Part shown: piece after piece, positions 25,789-39,019 of the stretch
Layout: each line of letters starts with the position of its first letter
Position numbering within the stretch: position 1 is the stretch's first letter
NCBI GenBank assembly: GCA_029532415.1
Contig: JAQOTA010000068.1
Span: forward strand, 496,001-560,000
Direction: 5' to 3'
From: Marasmius tenuissimus
Taxonomy: Eukaryota; Basidiomycota; Agaricomycetes; Agaricales; Marasmiaceae
Length of the DNA stretch: 64,000 bases
The notes under the pieces: generated by a model
What the model saw: only the letters and a program-made list of their open reading frames with translations
Database searches by the model: none
Told to the model about the DNA's origin: nothing
Made by a program: the position numbers and the translations under genes

Positions 25789-28136
25789 CTACACATCTTC
25801 CCCTTCAATCAGATCCCAGTCATCCGAATTCTTCACTGTACCTGTGGCGCTTGAGGCTTTCATCTGTCTCACGGATAATTTCGAGTCTGTAATTTGAATG
25901 AGAATCTGTGCGAGATGGAGCGAACGGACAAAGACCCACAATACTTGTTCAGGAAACCTTTCACCCAGCGGGTTGGGGCCACCATGGTTTCATTCGGCAA
26001 TGACGGTGTATTCTCTGATTCAACATGGGAATCTGGTGGGGTCTCGACAAGTGAGTAGGTTGATGGGGATGTGAGTTGCAAAGTGGAAGGTTGAACATCA
26101 GAATTGAGCGGTTCCGAATCATCCAGGTCTTCTATCTTGGTAGAGTCATGAGGATCACCTGGGGAGAAAGTGTGAGATGGTTTCAATTTCAGGAGGAAAA
26201 AGGGACTCACCAAGTATTAACTCAGGGTATCCATATTCACGTGCATATTGCTTCCCATCCAGGTTGTAGTTCTTCCACCAGAGTACTTCCCAAACAGTTG
26301 TGTAGTCAAAATCTTGCCAGGAAGTACCAACAAATCCCTCCACACTCAACTTGGGGATCCCCAGTCTCTCCCAATCCTCCTCAGCAATTTTATCCCTTCC
26401 ATGCAGGTCACTGGACCAGTAGAATAGGTTTTTAGGGAATGGATAGTGAACACAGTGCATGCCATTAATGAGCTCATAGTGTGGAGGCAGGACAAACAGA
26501 TAAGCAGGTTCTGGACATGTTGTGGGGTCTTTGAGAAAGATGCCTTCAAGGCGAAACCCAACTTGATCAATATAAACTGAATGGGCAGAAAATTCAGGCA
26601 AGAAAACCAGACATATCCAAAGGAACACTTACCCATGTACTTCACATCACTGCAGCCATTGCAGAGGCGAAAGGACTGGCAGAGATAGGCCGCACAGAGT
26701 TGGATTCGGTCGGTGTTTGGAATGCACAAGCCAAGGTGAAGGACCACTTTGACAGTGCCGGTCTTTCGGAAAGAGAAGTCCACTCGCCAAGGGACTAGAC
26801 AGGTCAGCAACTGGAAGATGGATTTGATGGTGGACATACCTGAGCTGGAGTACCTGGCTTTGACGTTGGAGCTGTAAATATGGCAAAATGGCTCGGGAGA
26901 GGGAGTGGAAGGAAAGTGGGCGAGGATTCCGGGTCTGTACAAGTCGACAACAGCCCCAAATGTCAAGAGGCTGTTTTGGGCGTAGTTGGACAGGTCGCCA
27001 ACCAACGTCCCTCTGTCTGACACAATCAGGTACAGAAAGTCGCCAAGGGTTTTCTCGACGTGGGCGACAATTTCAGTGGTGTTGAGTTGAGGAACAGTGT
27101 CTTGGCAAAGTGGGGGGAAGTGGTTGGGGAATGGTTGGAGGTCATCTTCACTCGGTGGAGTGAGAGAGATGGAAGCGGGGTTATAGTGCCAAGTCAATGT
27201 TTTGAGGTCGACTGACCAATCCCTCCAACGGTCCGTCACCTGTTTGCCATTATAAGCGGGTCCATTGCCAAAAATAGACAGCTCACCACAAATGTCAGAG
27301 CTTCGTCGTCGCGTAAGGATTGGATTGCAATCAACTAAAGGACGCTGCTCAGCTGGGAATGGAAGCTCAAACAGTGGACATACATGAATATAATCAAGGT
27401 AGGTATATACAATCCCATTCTTGTTCTTGTACCGACTGACAACCTCATTTCCACTTGCGAGTTCTACTACCTTTCAGCCCCGTACTCAATATCATTAATG
27501 AAACAACATACCATTGTATGCTAACATTGTTAATGCATCTGACTCGGTCACCGCAAAGACTTGAGTAAGCAGCGCCGATCTGCAACCTCCTGTTGAAGTA
27601 ATTGACAGACAAATACCTCATTGACTCACCGTTGGCATACTGCAACCTGAAGAACACTTTTAACTATCTGTGGGCGATCATTGGCATCATTTTACCTTCA
27701 AGTCTCAACACCTACCTCCTTGAATATGTCTTTATCCTCCCAATTGACTGGCTCAAGGGTGGTAGCTGTATATCTTCCCTGCCATCCAGATACCTCGGCG
27801 GTTTGTACCATTTTCTTCAGTTTGACAACCTGCGACCTCGAGGATGTTGATGCCTCATCATTGGGTTCAACATCAACATCCAAGATCTCAGAAGATAGAT
27901 TGCGGAGACAATGGATGTCGCTGTCCATCACTACTCTAATCGTCTTTCCGTTCTGCGTAGAAGATTAGACTGTGGTATTATCAATGACAATAGGACAGGA
28001 GAATGCCTACTACGGTAATTCGGTCCCTCTGCGAGTGGTTGTAATTGTTATAAGTGATTGCATTTCCGGCTACGTTCTGGAAGCTGGTGTTGTCTCCAAA
28101 AGTCGTGCCTTGGGCATTGGAGAAGTAAGAAGCCAT
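25789..28136 (-). CDS. K2: 608-aa K-family protein, 11 exons, function unknown
   Basis: Exons (complement): 28011-28136, 27716-27952, 27630-27667, 27512-27579, 27384-27466, 27287-27334, 26840-27239, 26633-26794, 26211-26576, 25958-26158, 25789-25886; 1827 nt with no break. Exon lengths and phases equal those of K1, K3 and K4 apart from whole-codon differences. The amino-terminal motif is of the b type (TSFQNVAGNAITYNN). Conserved blocks are TQVFAVTESDALTMLAYN, SLRDDEALTFVVTDRWRDW, STPSPEPFCHIYSSNVKARY, WSSDLHGRDKIAEEDWERL, and the acidic end SDDWDLIEGEDV. All introns have GT donors. The uninterrupted 297-codon stretch 26346-27239 is only an intron read through. The nearest paralog is K3 in the tandem copy of this block. 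No catalytic residues are recognised. Confidence 0.82.
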
Positions 28137-28702
28137 ATCTTTGAGATGGGGGGAAGAATTGGAAAGGGAGAGTGGACGAGTGAAGGTACGAGGTGGAGGA
28201 AGGAACAACGGAGGATGTCAAACACAACACACACTATTTACCAGTCAAACCTCATAGCTACCTCATGCCCTGCACGAGGTCGTATCTCCCCCGCATCTCC
28301 CATGAATGCTTCCACAGACTTACCATTGCGGAAATGATCATACATATCCCATAGACGTGGCGATCCCGTGGACAGCCCATTCTTGATCTCAAACGTGCAG
28401 GGAACGGCACAAACACTTCATTTAAACTATCATACGGCATATATTTGGGTCGTCTGAGCGGAAATCTGACAACTTCCACGACCTATCCTGCCGCACACAA
28501 CGAATCGACCCGCTATGAGTCAGGCTTCGCCCGAGTATTAATCAGTCTGTTTGATTTTGACCAGCTCTATTCTGGAAATACACGAGTAAAACTCACCCTC
28601 GAGACTCCACCATGCTGTGTACAAACTATCACCTCCATCCACGCCGCGCGAAGGCTCGGTTATGATGCCGGACGGTTCACGTTCGATCGATCAATCATGG
28701 GG
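28137..28702. other. K2 upstream region
   Basis: Presumed promoter region of K2, conserved at 44.06-44.68 kb. A minus-strand stretch at 28330-28480 (RPKYMPYDSLNEVFVPFPAR) is open here but broken by a stop in the other copy, so it is not called as a gene. Confidence 0.4.
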
Positions 28703-29340
28703 CTATCCTGGGTGGTCGATACTCAAATTTGGGTCACCGTCGGTTCCATAGTCGGATACCGAGATTGCGTAGATGACCTGCGTCCGCAGCAAGTTCTGGA
28801 AACAATGTGAATAGTGCGAGTAAAACTAGTTGTTTCACATCCTTTTGCTCTCCACGACTCAGATCCTCTTACCTCGATGTCATCGATCCCGCACATTCCT
28901 TCATTTATCTTCTCATCCCAATATACTTTGAACTGTCCGTCAATGTTTCGCGTACCGGTGGGCATGGTAGGTCTCCGCCGGCCGGGGACTCGAGTCAACC
29001 CCGAACAAACTCAACAGACGCTTGCTGCGTTCTGTGGTCATAATTTGGTAAGTTTCTCGAATTCGAAGAGGCTGAGGTGAACGATATGGGGCATGCGAGC
29101 ATCCCGAAATGGAAAAAAACCAGAATCGTGGACTTTCTTCACTGGTAAGTACGTTGAGAGTGCTGCACTACTTTGAAGAACATACCGAATTTTTGGTTTT
29201 TGAGCGCCTGATTCTGTTTCTTCGACACCTGGGATCTTGAATCCTGGAGTGTTGATTGGATCTGGAAAAGATCAGCGCCTTGAACCCATTCCCAGGTTTT
29301 CCCAGCATGCGCTAAATCGGTCTCGATCGATTCCGTTCAT
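28703..29340 (-). pseudogene. G3: small multi-exon gene relic
   Basis: The minus strand starts at ATG 29338-29340 (MNGIDRDR), and the frame continues LGMGSRR before a TGA where the copy at 45.85 kb has CGA. Later exons keep frame with that copy: GQFKVYWDEKINEG and GIDDIE end at a GTAAGAGG donor, and after a short intron NLLRTQVIYAISVSDYGTDG runs to TAG at 28703-28705. The coding pattern is convincing, but the first exon has a nonsense codon, so this copy is probably dead. The product is not recognised. Confidence 0.42.
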
Positions 29341-29799
29341 CGGCTACAAGAGATTCAACGAGAAATCGCAGTGAAAGATGAATTGTAGGGCGGCGTGATG
29401 GAGGTTGAAACGGAAACACTCAACAATCAACACTCGGGCGTCTTGGATACATCGCTCATCGGAGTTGGAACCAAGTTGACTCCGCTATCGGTACCTGTCT
29501 TCAGCTTCAGCTCGTGTCTAAAGCTCAAGTCGAGTGGGTGTCTTGACAGTGATAAAGTGATCATAAATTGTGATTGATCGAAAGTGGGTACCGCTCAGGG
29601 CTAATACTAACTTGTAAAGGTACGATCTAAACACAAGTGTGTGAGGCATACCGAGCAGGCTCAAGATCCTATTTTAGTAGACAAACGTAGTAGAACCCCC
29701 AATAGCAGAGAAGTATAACTCTCGGTAAGCGAGAATAACCAGGCGTCTCGTTAGAGCACTAATTTCCACTACTATTGACCCATCCGACAGCCGTTAACA
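29341..29799. other. Interval between G3 and F3
   Basis: Conserved with 45.85-46.3 kb. A minus-strand frame at 45867-46145 is not kept open here. No gene supported. Confidence 0.4.
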
Positions 29800-32700
29800 C
29801 GGCTTTGTGCAATCAGTGTCGACGACACTGTTATTGCTCAAGCTCCAGGGCGTGTCGCTGCCGTCAACCTGTAACTGGAGAAGTCACTGTCAGCTCCAGC
29901 CTGATGAGGAGGATCGACACTTCTTACCCGTGTGCTCCAATCCCTCCTCGCCACCTCTCCTTGGACGAAACTTCCGTCAAGACCCAGTCGCTCATATCTG
30001 GTAGATACCCATATCAACAATAGCGACCCCTCGGGATTCACTCGAGTACTAATGAGCATAAGCACGACGTGAGCGACATACATTGATCCGGATGACACGA
30101 ATACTCACCGACTATCTTCTGGAGTAGTCAAACCTCAATCCGCCAGTCATTTCCCTCCAACTTGTACCCGCATCCCTATTTCTGATAACGAAAGATAGCC
30201 AATCACCATTAACTGCGTTCGTCGCAAATTTCCCCGCTTTCGGCCACGAAGCATACCCGACGAGGGCAACAGACTGTCCACTTGCCCCGTCTTCGAGCCC
30301 TCGACAGGTCAACGAGTCATGGGAAGGACATGATAGTGGGGGTAATGGGTATTCGCGACGACTGTAGAGAGTCTAGAGATCATGGTGACGTCTTCTGGTA
30401 TCCAGGACAAGAGAGATTTGTGTCTATGGAATGAGCCAAGATGGCTTCGATCCCCATGTTCGTGCCAACACCCCTCACTCAAGACTTGCAGTAGTGAAGT
30501 CAGAGGCCTGATTACGAAGAGACCAAACTGAGGTGTCTCGTAGATAGCTGGGTGGAACAAACGGATATTTGATGACCTATCCGACGGGTAGGGCAAAGTT
30601 GAGGGCGATGGGCGTAGACTCCGTAACAGCAGAGCTGTTCCATTGCGGGCAACGAGTCCTAGGGCCGTCATGAGGCTACCGTGGGTTCGTCTATACACCT
30701 CAGCCTGTTCCTATCCATCCCAACGACAACTCGGAATTATCATGGATCATCCCGCCCTCATACCGCCTTCTGCCTTCTACCTTCAACTCCAGTGCCACTA
30801 TCACGAGCGTTGTCGTCTAAATTTTGTATGACAGGTATCGAGACGTTGGGTGAGTAGCTCGCCACGATATTGCTGCCTCGGGGCATACGTATCTTAAATA
30901 AGCGGCCTCGTCGCTCGAGGTGGGATGGACGGCATCTAGCATAGTTTCCGAAGAGGGTAACGAGGCGTGAGCGTTATCTCGAGCTCGACAGTCCACATAT
31001 TCGTCCTCCTGATAAGCCGAGCGGAAGGATGCATAACGCGAAGAGCAAAGAGGCTGTGGGAGATGGGGGAATTACGTGTAGCTGAGAGGTTTCTCGGGGG
31101 ATGTGCAGGCATAGGCTCCGTTGCGAGTCCTGAAGAACTTCAGAGGATGTAATGGATGGTGCGAGTCTTTAGCTACGCGGTATGTGTAGTCCAGTCTCGA
31201 GTTTCTACCAACGCTTCTGGCTTGGGATATGCAGGCCTGATGGCCGTAAGCTCAACAATATCCAAAGCAGCAGGTTCGTTGCGTTCGGGGCATAGCTGCC
31301 ATTCGAGCTAGATAGTTACCGGGTGCTCGAGTGGAAATGAGTGTCACGGTCGTGGAAGATGGTCGAGGATATGAGGGTCTTCTTGTATGCGGATCCGAGG
31401 ACCAGCCATCGTGATCCGGTAGGGGTACTGTCGCCTAAAGCGTTACCAGGCACTGGATTCCAACCCTCCTTCCATACTGACGACGACCCTTCCTCCTATT
31501 ATGTCCTACCGTCCACTTCCTGAGCACCCATCAGCCCGAACCTTCATCTTCAGCGCTGCGAACCTGGTACATCTCGCTATCGAGTCAAGAATCCATGGTA
31601 CCAAGATGGTGTATCCAAAGATGAGCGAAGAACGGCAGTGTGAGCCAGGACGCGTAATCACTGCCAGCATTCAGGTTGGGCCCGCTGCCAAACACCCCGG
31701 TGTAGGCGTATGCCACCAACATGCTGGAAGTTGGTTAAACGAGTGCAAGTCGAAGAGTTAAATTCGCCGGGGTAAACATTTGGCCATTGAATCAGAAAGG
31801 GTCAAAGATTTGGCATCATGGCGGCGAGTAGGGGCGTTCTCTGTACGTGAGGGAGGGCTTGTGACGAAGAGCCTGTATCTCCTTCAAAGCAACCCGAACA
31901 GGGCGGCATATGGCTCGTTCTGGGCTCTACTCTTCTTCTTTCACCCCGCTGAGCCATAGCCACGATCCTCGTAATAAGGATCGGCTCAAGCCTCAAGCCA
32001 GCTTCCTTAGCCATGACGACACCGCAAATTTTGGAGAAACAGGTCACGCTCATAGCACGAGTCGGCCTCGAGGATGTACGCTGCCACCGAGTCGTGACTG
32101 GTACTGCATGAGGACAGTAGAGTTGTAGGGAGATTGGCAGCAGTAGTGTAGCCAGTTGGGTCGGTAGAACGTAGGAATAGGTTCACCAATGGGAAAACCC
32201 AGGCGAGGCGATGTGATTGGCATGGAGAGCGATGGTTCGGTACGTGCGGTTTAACTGCGGTTACGATGGCAGTCTTCGAAGCAGAGGCGAGAGCAAAATT
32301 GGTGGGATCGGGGGCGAAAACTAAGGGTCTCGGAGTGGTACTTTCCGTGGCGGGAAGACGAGAAAGGCCAGCGGCGATCAGGGCGCTATCCTCTTCTTTG
32401 CTCTAGTCGAACATGATAGGAGTCTCTGCTTCAAGGTACCGTGTACAAGCTTCAGGAACGACGAAAAGAGCGGTCTGCTGCGGTAGACCTTGAAGACGAC
32501 CTGTTGATTGAGCACATGTCAGCCTGGATCATAAAAGATTGCAGGAACACACAGTGGAGTAAGGGCAAAAAAGCAATGAAAATTGTTCTGGCATTCACGA
32601 AAACGATGAAGAGAAAAGGAAAAGATAAGGAAAGGAAGCATACGTTTAAATTCAACCATAGCAATCGTACCATTCTCTTTTTCTCTCCTGTCGAGTAGCC

Positions 32701-33250
32701 AACGTTTCGCTCCGGTGGGCACAAGATGTGGGGATTTCTTTCTTCCATTTGCTGGTCGTGTACGAGCGGACCAGGCTTCCGTAGGCGTGGGCGTGGGCAT
32801 GGTTGGAGGGGGTAAATAAACATGGAACAAACTTGACGTTGTAAAAGAACTCGTCAGGCCGAATGTTCATGCGAATAATGAAGTAAACCACGCACCTTAG
32901 GCCAAAATTCGCTGATTATCAGCCAGTATGAGAGTGCGTGTGAGGGTTATTACCGGTCAGACTGTTAGCCAAGTCAGTTCAATTTTCCAACAAAGTCCAC
33001 AAGTTGATGACACTCACGAGTAGAGCCAGAACGTTTGTTTATCTCCCTGCGCCCCCCCAATCGAAAAAGCACGGCAGAGACCGAAGCACCATCAAGGATG
33101 ACAGTAGTTTTTTGCTCATGCTGATCCTGGAGGGACAGAGACTCGAAATGGGAAGGTCGTGGATTTCGGTCGTGGTGGTTTCGGTCAGAGCTGAGTACGA
33201 GCGCTAATTTGGCGCCAAACATCTCGGCTTAGACTCCACCACCACCAATG
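29799..33250 (-). pseudogene. F3: decayed copy of the F family
   Basis: The minus-strand copy begins near MFGAKLALVLSSDRNHH (33222) and ends SLSNNSVVDTDCTKPC with TAA near 29795. Introns recognisable by position include 32501-32643 (donor GTATGC, acceptor CTGAC...CAACAG), one with donor GTGAGTATTCG near 30108, and one with donor GTAAGAAG near 29929. Damage relative to F5: CGTTGG (Arg-Trp) has become CGTTGA about 30.32 kb, followed by a frameshift; the exon after the 32.5-kb intron carries TGA; and the SQKRWW stretch has a stop. VNGDWLSFVIRNRDAG matches VGGWLSFVIRDEDDG of F5. A once-coding gene is clear, but its function is not. Confidence 0.5.
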
Positions 33251-33479
33251 ATCCGAATCCCCTCTGCCTTTGACACGAAAACAACACCTCGAAAATAGCT
33301 TCATGAGCTAGCTTGGAGCACGGAGCAAGATTTCTCGTAGCGGTAATCTGTATTGTCTTATAGTGCGAGTGCGCATCCGATGGGCTCAAGCACGGTGGAG
33401 AGATCCGCGACAGTGGAGGTTTCTGGGATTCGGAAAAAAGGAGAAGGCCTAGGTTGCTTCTATGAGATTTCCACTCAGG

Positions 33480-34615
33480 TATGTCCTTCTGAACCGGCCT
33501 CTGCTGCGCTATCTACTATTCTTTTGATGGCCAATAATACCCAGGAGTCCCGTTTCCAGTCGTTACCTGTTTCTCCACGTCAGCGAGCACTCTCGCACCC
33601 TATAAGATCTCTGCTGTCTTGCTTCGCTTGGAATCCTCTCTGATGAGCCCCCGACACGACCTCAATATTTCACATTCGAATCCTAGGTATTGATGTCACC
33701 GCCAACGCCTCGGTCTCCCAGGTTCGGGTTTTTCAAGGGCCAAGATGCAAAGCACAAGCTACAGAACAGAAAAAACCCTCCCTTTTCTATCAGCAACAAG
33801 AATACTTCTCAAACGTTTCAAAAGCCGCCTTACAGGCCTCATAGTCGAGTACATCTCACAGACCCGAGGTTCTGGTCACCGAGCCGCCGCTGCTCCACAT
33901 CCCGACCTATGGTGCAAAGCCCAGCCTCGAACCCCTCAAGCTCAAAAGTTGGACCGATTAAACCAACCTTGGCTTCAGCCGTCACTACGATTCTTCGGTC
34001 TCATCCGTCAACATTCAAGACTTCCCTCTCAGATTGAATTTGCTTCGCGGGGCACGCGGGTACGATCCTCCTCTTACCGACGTTCTCACACCCGTCTCAG
34101 ACTTGCATGCTCGTTCATATCGAGGTTTGAACCGTCATCTACGACTCGACTTGAACAGGAGAAAACTTGCAAGAGACCAGGCAGACCTTGTGTTTTCTGA
34201 CCTAACGTTATAGTTATAATGGCAATTGCGAAGTTTTCCGGTGATTGAAAATTTGACAGGTGGGCTCTAATACTAGTCGACACAGAGTAAAGGCGGATCG
34301 ATGTACGAGCTAGATCAGAGATGGGTATGTAACCGTCCCGGAACTCGCTATGAGCCGTTTCAGACGCCTATCAACAGTTTTTGGGCTTCAGGTGTCTATT
34401 ATCTGCATGGAACACGGTGGACTACACGGCTATATTGAATCAATAAGGTGGCTTGTATTCCTCATACGCGTCTCAACATTTCTAATGGTGGGACTCCACG
34501 TGTGGTCAGAGACTGGAGGTCGTCTGTCTGTGATGTTCTTCGTTAACCGAGGCGAACCATGAAGATCTCATTAATTACCGGCGACTCTCCGTCGCTGTGC
34601 CGTATCGAATGATTG
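33480..34615. repeat. Segment R3 (type a), truncated at a duplication junction
   Basis: Diverged copy of R1 (1-870) and R5 (about 50.0-51.09 kb). It shares CCTCAAGCTCAAAAGTTGGA (about 33936) and the end CCGTCGCTGTGCC. Homology to R5 stops near 34.61-34.62 kb, where sequence homologous to the middle of F2 (about 20.33 kb) begins. No K gene follows this R segment. No gene called. Confidence 0.65.
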
Positions 34616-37600
34616 ACAGCAACTGGCGTCCCTTGGAGCCTGCTAAAGTACCGAAGAAAGTCAGACCGTGGCGAGCATTATGGGCTGTAGAAGATCATAA
34701 GCACTCACCCCCAGTGAACTCTGGCGCCGGGCATAGACGAGGTTGGACGAGAATAGCCGGGCTCAGACGGCTGACGAAAACCCGCAACCAGTCGTCAGAA
34801 ATTCCGAGTGTTGACGAGAGTGAACGAATATCTCGGGTGGCAGTTGTGTTCGATGAAATACAAATTGGTTACTTTATACGATGACAGACGGGGCTGACGA
34901 GAGCCGCTGAGATTAACCGATAAACCTAGAACGTACCGAATCTCCCTCCGTTCCTCTGGGCACTCCTCCTCTCCCGATAGGCTGGCTGTTGTGCCAACGC
35001 TCGCCTACTCCCTTCAGGTCTCTATGTGTGTTCGAACTTCAAAGGCTGGACAATCTGCCTAAGTAACTGGAACGGACACAAAGACGACAATCAAATACCT
35101 GGGCAGAGGGCTCACGCCTGTTCTAATTCCGATCCCGGCAACGCTACTGATCCTATGCCTGTAAATTAGGTTGCAGCGCAAATACGAATGGAAGAGAAGG
35201 GAATCTGTATGTTCGAGGTAATCGATACATCAATAGTGGAAGTCAGTTGAGTGTCATTGTAGAAATTGGCCCTACTCACCTCGTTTGGCTTGGTGCTGTA
35301 AAGTGCTGTCGTAGCAACCATGAGTGGGTGGGCATGAGATGACGGCAAAGTCGGACCAACCTCGATAGTACACCCGGCCTGTGGCTTGTGGGCTTCAGGC
35401 CGAAGGTAATGTACATGAATTGACCGTGGTTCCTGGAGCTGAAGATTTCACGCTCGCATAGCTGGGATCGGCTTGTTGTGGTCGTCCTTGCAGTATGGAT
35501 CTTCTCCAGCTCTCGGGTATCGTGTTCATGTTCCTTGGATAAGATGAGATAGGGGGGATTAGACTTCGACTTGGAGGACCTTGGGGCAAAGGAGGGACAA
35601 AGTTTGTGTTCTTGTGTGTTCTGAGAACCGGTAAGCGTGGGTGGTTATACTGTTATGATAATTTTCGCTTGTCACATACCTGCGCCGTCCTGCGGTGAGT
35701 TGGTGACCACGACAGCACGCCCTTTCCTGCTTTTTTGCCATGTCCTATCTCTGTTCCTCCATCTGTGGCAAGTCATTTCTTCAACGGCACGACAGCTTCA
35801 AAAGACAACGTGAATCAATTCCTTGATAGAAACATCGAGTATAGTCACGGTCAGCATAAGTCAAATGAATTCAAACTGGAAGGAGTGAGACAAACCAGCC
35901 GTGCGCCAACCGAACACAAGGAAAGAGGTGGAATGATTCGACGAGAGATACATGTAAACTGAATGAAGGTCACAGTCGTCAATAGTGAACAGAAAGGGAG
36001 GGGGAGGGAGAAGGAGGATCATTAGAATCATTTCGTTGGTGATGGAGAGAAGACAAGCTGAGCGCGAGCTGTTGACACTGCGGACGCGACAGTGTATGAC
36101 ATCAGTTAGAAAATCGCGTCACACGTGCCGATTGGTTTCAAGCCTGTTGCACATTGTCAGGAAAGGTCAGGAATCTGGGCTTGCAATTTTTCGTTTTCAG
36201 CTTCGAAAAGTTTCATTTTGTCAGTCAACTACATCATTTCGTCCATAGTCATTAAAGTCATCCCCTGACGGCCAGATTCGTCTCGTTTCATCGAAATTCG
36301 GTGGGCCTGACGAGTCTCGTCGCCTAGTTTCACTGGGACTCACCGGCCACCACGGTGTTGATTCCCGAGTTTCCCGATCCACAAACGGAGTCCGACATTC
36401 GATTTGTTCCAACTAAGTTATAGTCCCGGCTCTGACCTGAGAAGGGGAATCTGGCCCTCATTCCTACACTTCTGGCCGCCAACCAGATCTCGTTAAAAAA
36501 GGGTTACCCGACCAACCGACCCTCCCTTGTCCTCAAGCTTTCGTGATCGTGATACGTGCGACCGGGAAAGACACGGAAATGAAAAAGTGAGTGCTCGTGC
36601 TGGGCAAGGAGACCTCAACGTGAAGGCAAGGCCCAAATCCGACGAGGTGCGAGAAAAGTAAGTCGGCGAAGCGGCCAGGAGGGTATCGACCTCAGACCCT
36701 GAGGGCTGAGGGCTGAGGGATAAATGAGACGAGGAAGCGGTTTGATGGTAATCTCACGTCCTGCATGCGAAGTTGAGGGCGGAAGAGGCGGAGTTCGAGA
36801 GTGAAGGTGTGGCATCTTGAGGTAGTACGACTTTAAGACAACGACTGTACAGCTGTTCCCTGCTTTAACCGACATCACTACCCCCAAAGTAACGAAACTC
36901 CATCGTCATCCCCAGCAAAACCGTTATTCTGCAAGCGATGAAGAACCTGCATCTCCCTCATCTTCGCCCGCCACCAATTCAACTGCCTGCACGCGTGAAG
37001 TATTGTTTTCCCTGTCTTCATCGAGCATCGATATAATTGCCGTTGGTGCTGCTTCCAGAGGCGCGGGTCTGGTTCACCCCGAGACCTGCGTCGTCTATGT
37101 GGTAGAGTAGACCGCCGGTCTCGGGGAGAAGACGGCTTCTCGGGTGATAGGATATCCCTTGGACTCGATTCGAGGAGGTTTGATGAAATGAAGGGGCACA
37201 CCTGCCGCGATGATCGTGGTAGACGCAAGTGGATTAGCATGATGGTTAGATGTGGCCGAAAGACGAGCACAGTTCCCCTTAGGCCGATTCTGAGCCTCTT
37301 CATCCAAACTCCCAGCAACCCGAGTACAGCGTGGCGATGCATCGAGAGGTATGCTCGAGGAGCCCCATGCCGTCCATTAGGCAGATCGGTGTCCGAAGGA
37401 GAGTAGAAGGGGGCATTACGATCGCCACCAACCACCGGCAGTTGGTAGCCGGGGGACATACATGCCTTCAATTTCCATAGTGTGAATGCGTGCTGTGAGG
37501 GCGAGAAAGGTGGCTAAATGGCGCATATGGAAGAGATGGAATGGAGAAGGTATGGTCCAAGTAGGGCTGGTGAATCGACGTTTGGATAGTTTGGATGGAA

Positions 37601-38950
37601 GACGGCGAGTAGGCGTAGGTTTTATGCGTGCAAGGGTGGACTTGAATGACGAAAGGTCGGCGTTCCTCGGAGGTAAACTGAAGGGCTCGCTGTCGTCCCA
37701 ATTCTGCCTAAAACCTGTCCACCAACTACCCAACACTCTCTTTGGTCCGTCTCGTCGAGCTTTACACTCGAACCTCGTTATCGGTGTCGAGTTCAACCTG
37801 GCTTTCGAAGCCAAGCCAACATGTCAAGCTTTGGCGTTCCCCAGCATAGCATTATCCAACCTGGAAAGCATACAGCCTTTGTGAGACAATATTTGTAGGG
37901 TTATCGCGGTCGATCGGTATGATACCTGAGTTGAAGGCAGGGAAACGACACAACGCTGCTGTTTTGGTGAGGAAGAGAGCTCGGGGTGGGGCCGAGCTGC
38001 GGTTGTAAGGTTTTCAACAACGAGGCGGAAAGCAAGGCTGGTGGGGACGAGGGCGAAAGCTGGATGATTCGGGTATTGTTGGTAGCGACCTCGGAGGTGT
38101 TAGCCTGTCCTCCATGAACTTGAACGGCCGAAAACGGGGGCCTTGTTTGAGCTGCGCGAACCAACTTGGGAGGCCTGGAGAATAACGTCAGCCTGGGTCT
38201 TTAGAAAGTAAAACACGCTGGAGGAAGGGCGAGGGCAAAGACGAAAAAAAAAATAAGAACAGGAAGCATACCTTCAGGTTTTTCCAAAATAACACAAAGC
38301 ATACCCTTCCTATCAAATCTCGTCGAGCGGCGGAATTTCTTCTTCGTCTAGCGAGAAAAACGGATTTTTCGTGTAGAGTATTGCTTCGGTCTATTTGTTT
38401 GCTGGTGGCAAGCGAGAGGGCCAAAAACGCAGACGTATGTCGTGTTGGGAGTGATGGTATCGGCGTAGATGGACAACAGGAAAACACCTAAACGTGCGAG
38501 AAAACGTGTCAGGCCCAATGTCCATGCGGATAACAAAGAAAATAATGCACCTCCAGGCTCGAGAATGCAGAGCGTGGCTGGAATTAGAGTTCTCGTCGAG
38601 TTTTAGCCTTTTCTATAAGCCAATAAGTGCAATAAACTCCAAAGGGCTTGGGAACACTCACAAAGAGTGTACGGGTAGAGCGGCGAGTCGATAGTTTAGG
38701 CGACCTCCGTGAACCCCTCTAGCCGTAAAACCATGGCGGCGACCAATTCTAACGTTTCATGACACCATATTCCTACTCATCCGGTTTCCAAAGAGGCCAA
38801 AATAGGGAATTGAGAAGGAGTGGATTTCGGTCATGGTGGTTTTGGTTCAAGTCATTTATGGGCGCCAGGGCGGCGCCAAAGTCTTTACAACACCACCATG
38901 ATCCGAATCGTCTCAGCTCTGCGTTCATCCATCACCAAGGCGACCACAAA
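34616..38950 (-). pseudogene. F4: F-family copy, 3'-truncated and split by a TIR element
   Basis: This copy is closest to F2. On the minus strand the 5' block lies near 38.88 kb, a conserved intron is at 38175-38271, and RIESKGYPITREAVFS lies near 37.14 kb. The long exon keeps HEHSLFHFRVFPGRTYHDHE, NEIWLAARSVGMRARFPF and GINTVVAG but has one nonsense codon (GGTAACCC for GGGAACCC, near 36.49 kb). The exon's donor GGTGAGT at 36338-36344 is immediately followed by the transposon at 34710-36337. The remaining intron and a few bases of the next exon (34626-34702) end at the tandem-duplication junction, so the last exons are missing. Definitely not an intact gene. Confidence 0.6.
34710..36337. mobile_element. 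1.63-kb non-autonomous TIR element, target duplication ACTCACC
   Basis: Comparison with F2 (about 20425) shows an insertion bounded by ACTCACC at 34703-34709 and 36338-36344. The element starts CCCAGTGAACTCTGGCG and ends with the complement of CCCAGTGAAACTAGGCGACG, an imperfect TIR of about 18-20 bp. No transposase frame is visible. Only short open frames occur, the longest being about 95 codons near the left end. The superfamily is uncertain; the 7-bp duplication resembles that of the element at 5595-7885. Confidence 0.78.
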
Positions 38951-39019
38951 ACGACACCTCAGGTCCCAGAATCGACTTTGAGGTACTAAAGGTACGTGTA
39001 TATCCTACCCTCACCCTCT

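Noticed and set aside
26346..27239. Single 297-codon minus-strand open frame
   Set aside because: It reads through two introns of K2 (between 26840 and 26794, and between 26633 and 26576) that are confirmed by frame conservation in three paralogs. It is part of K2, not a separate gene.
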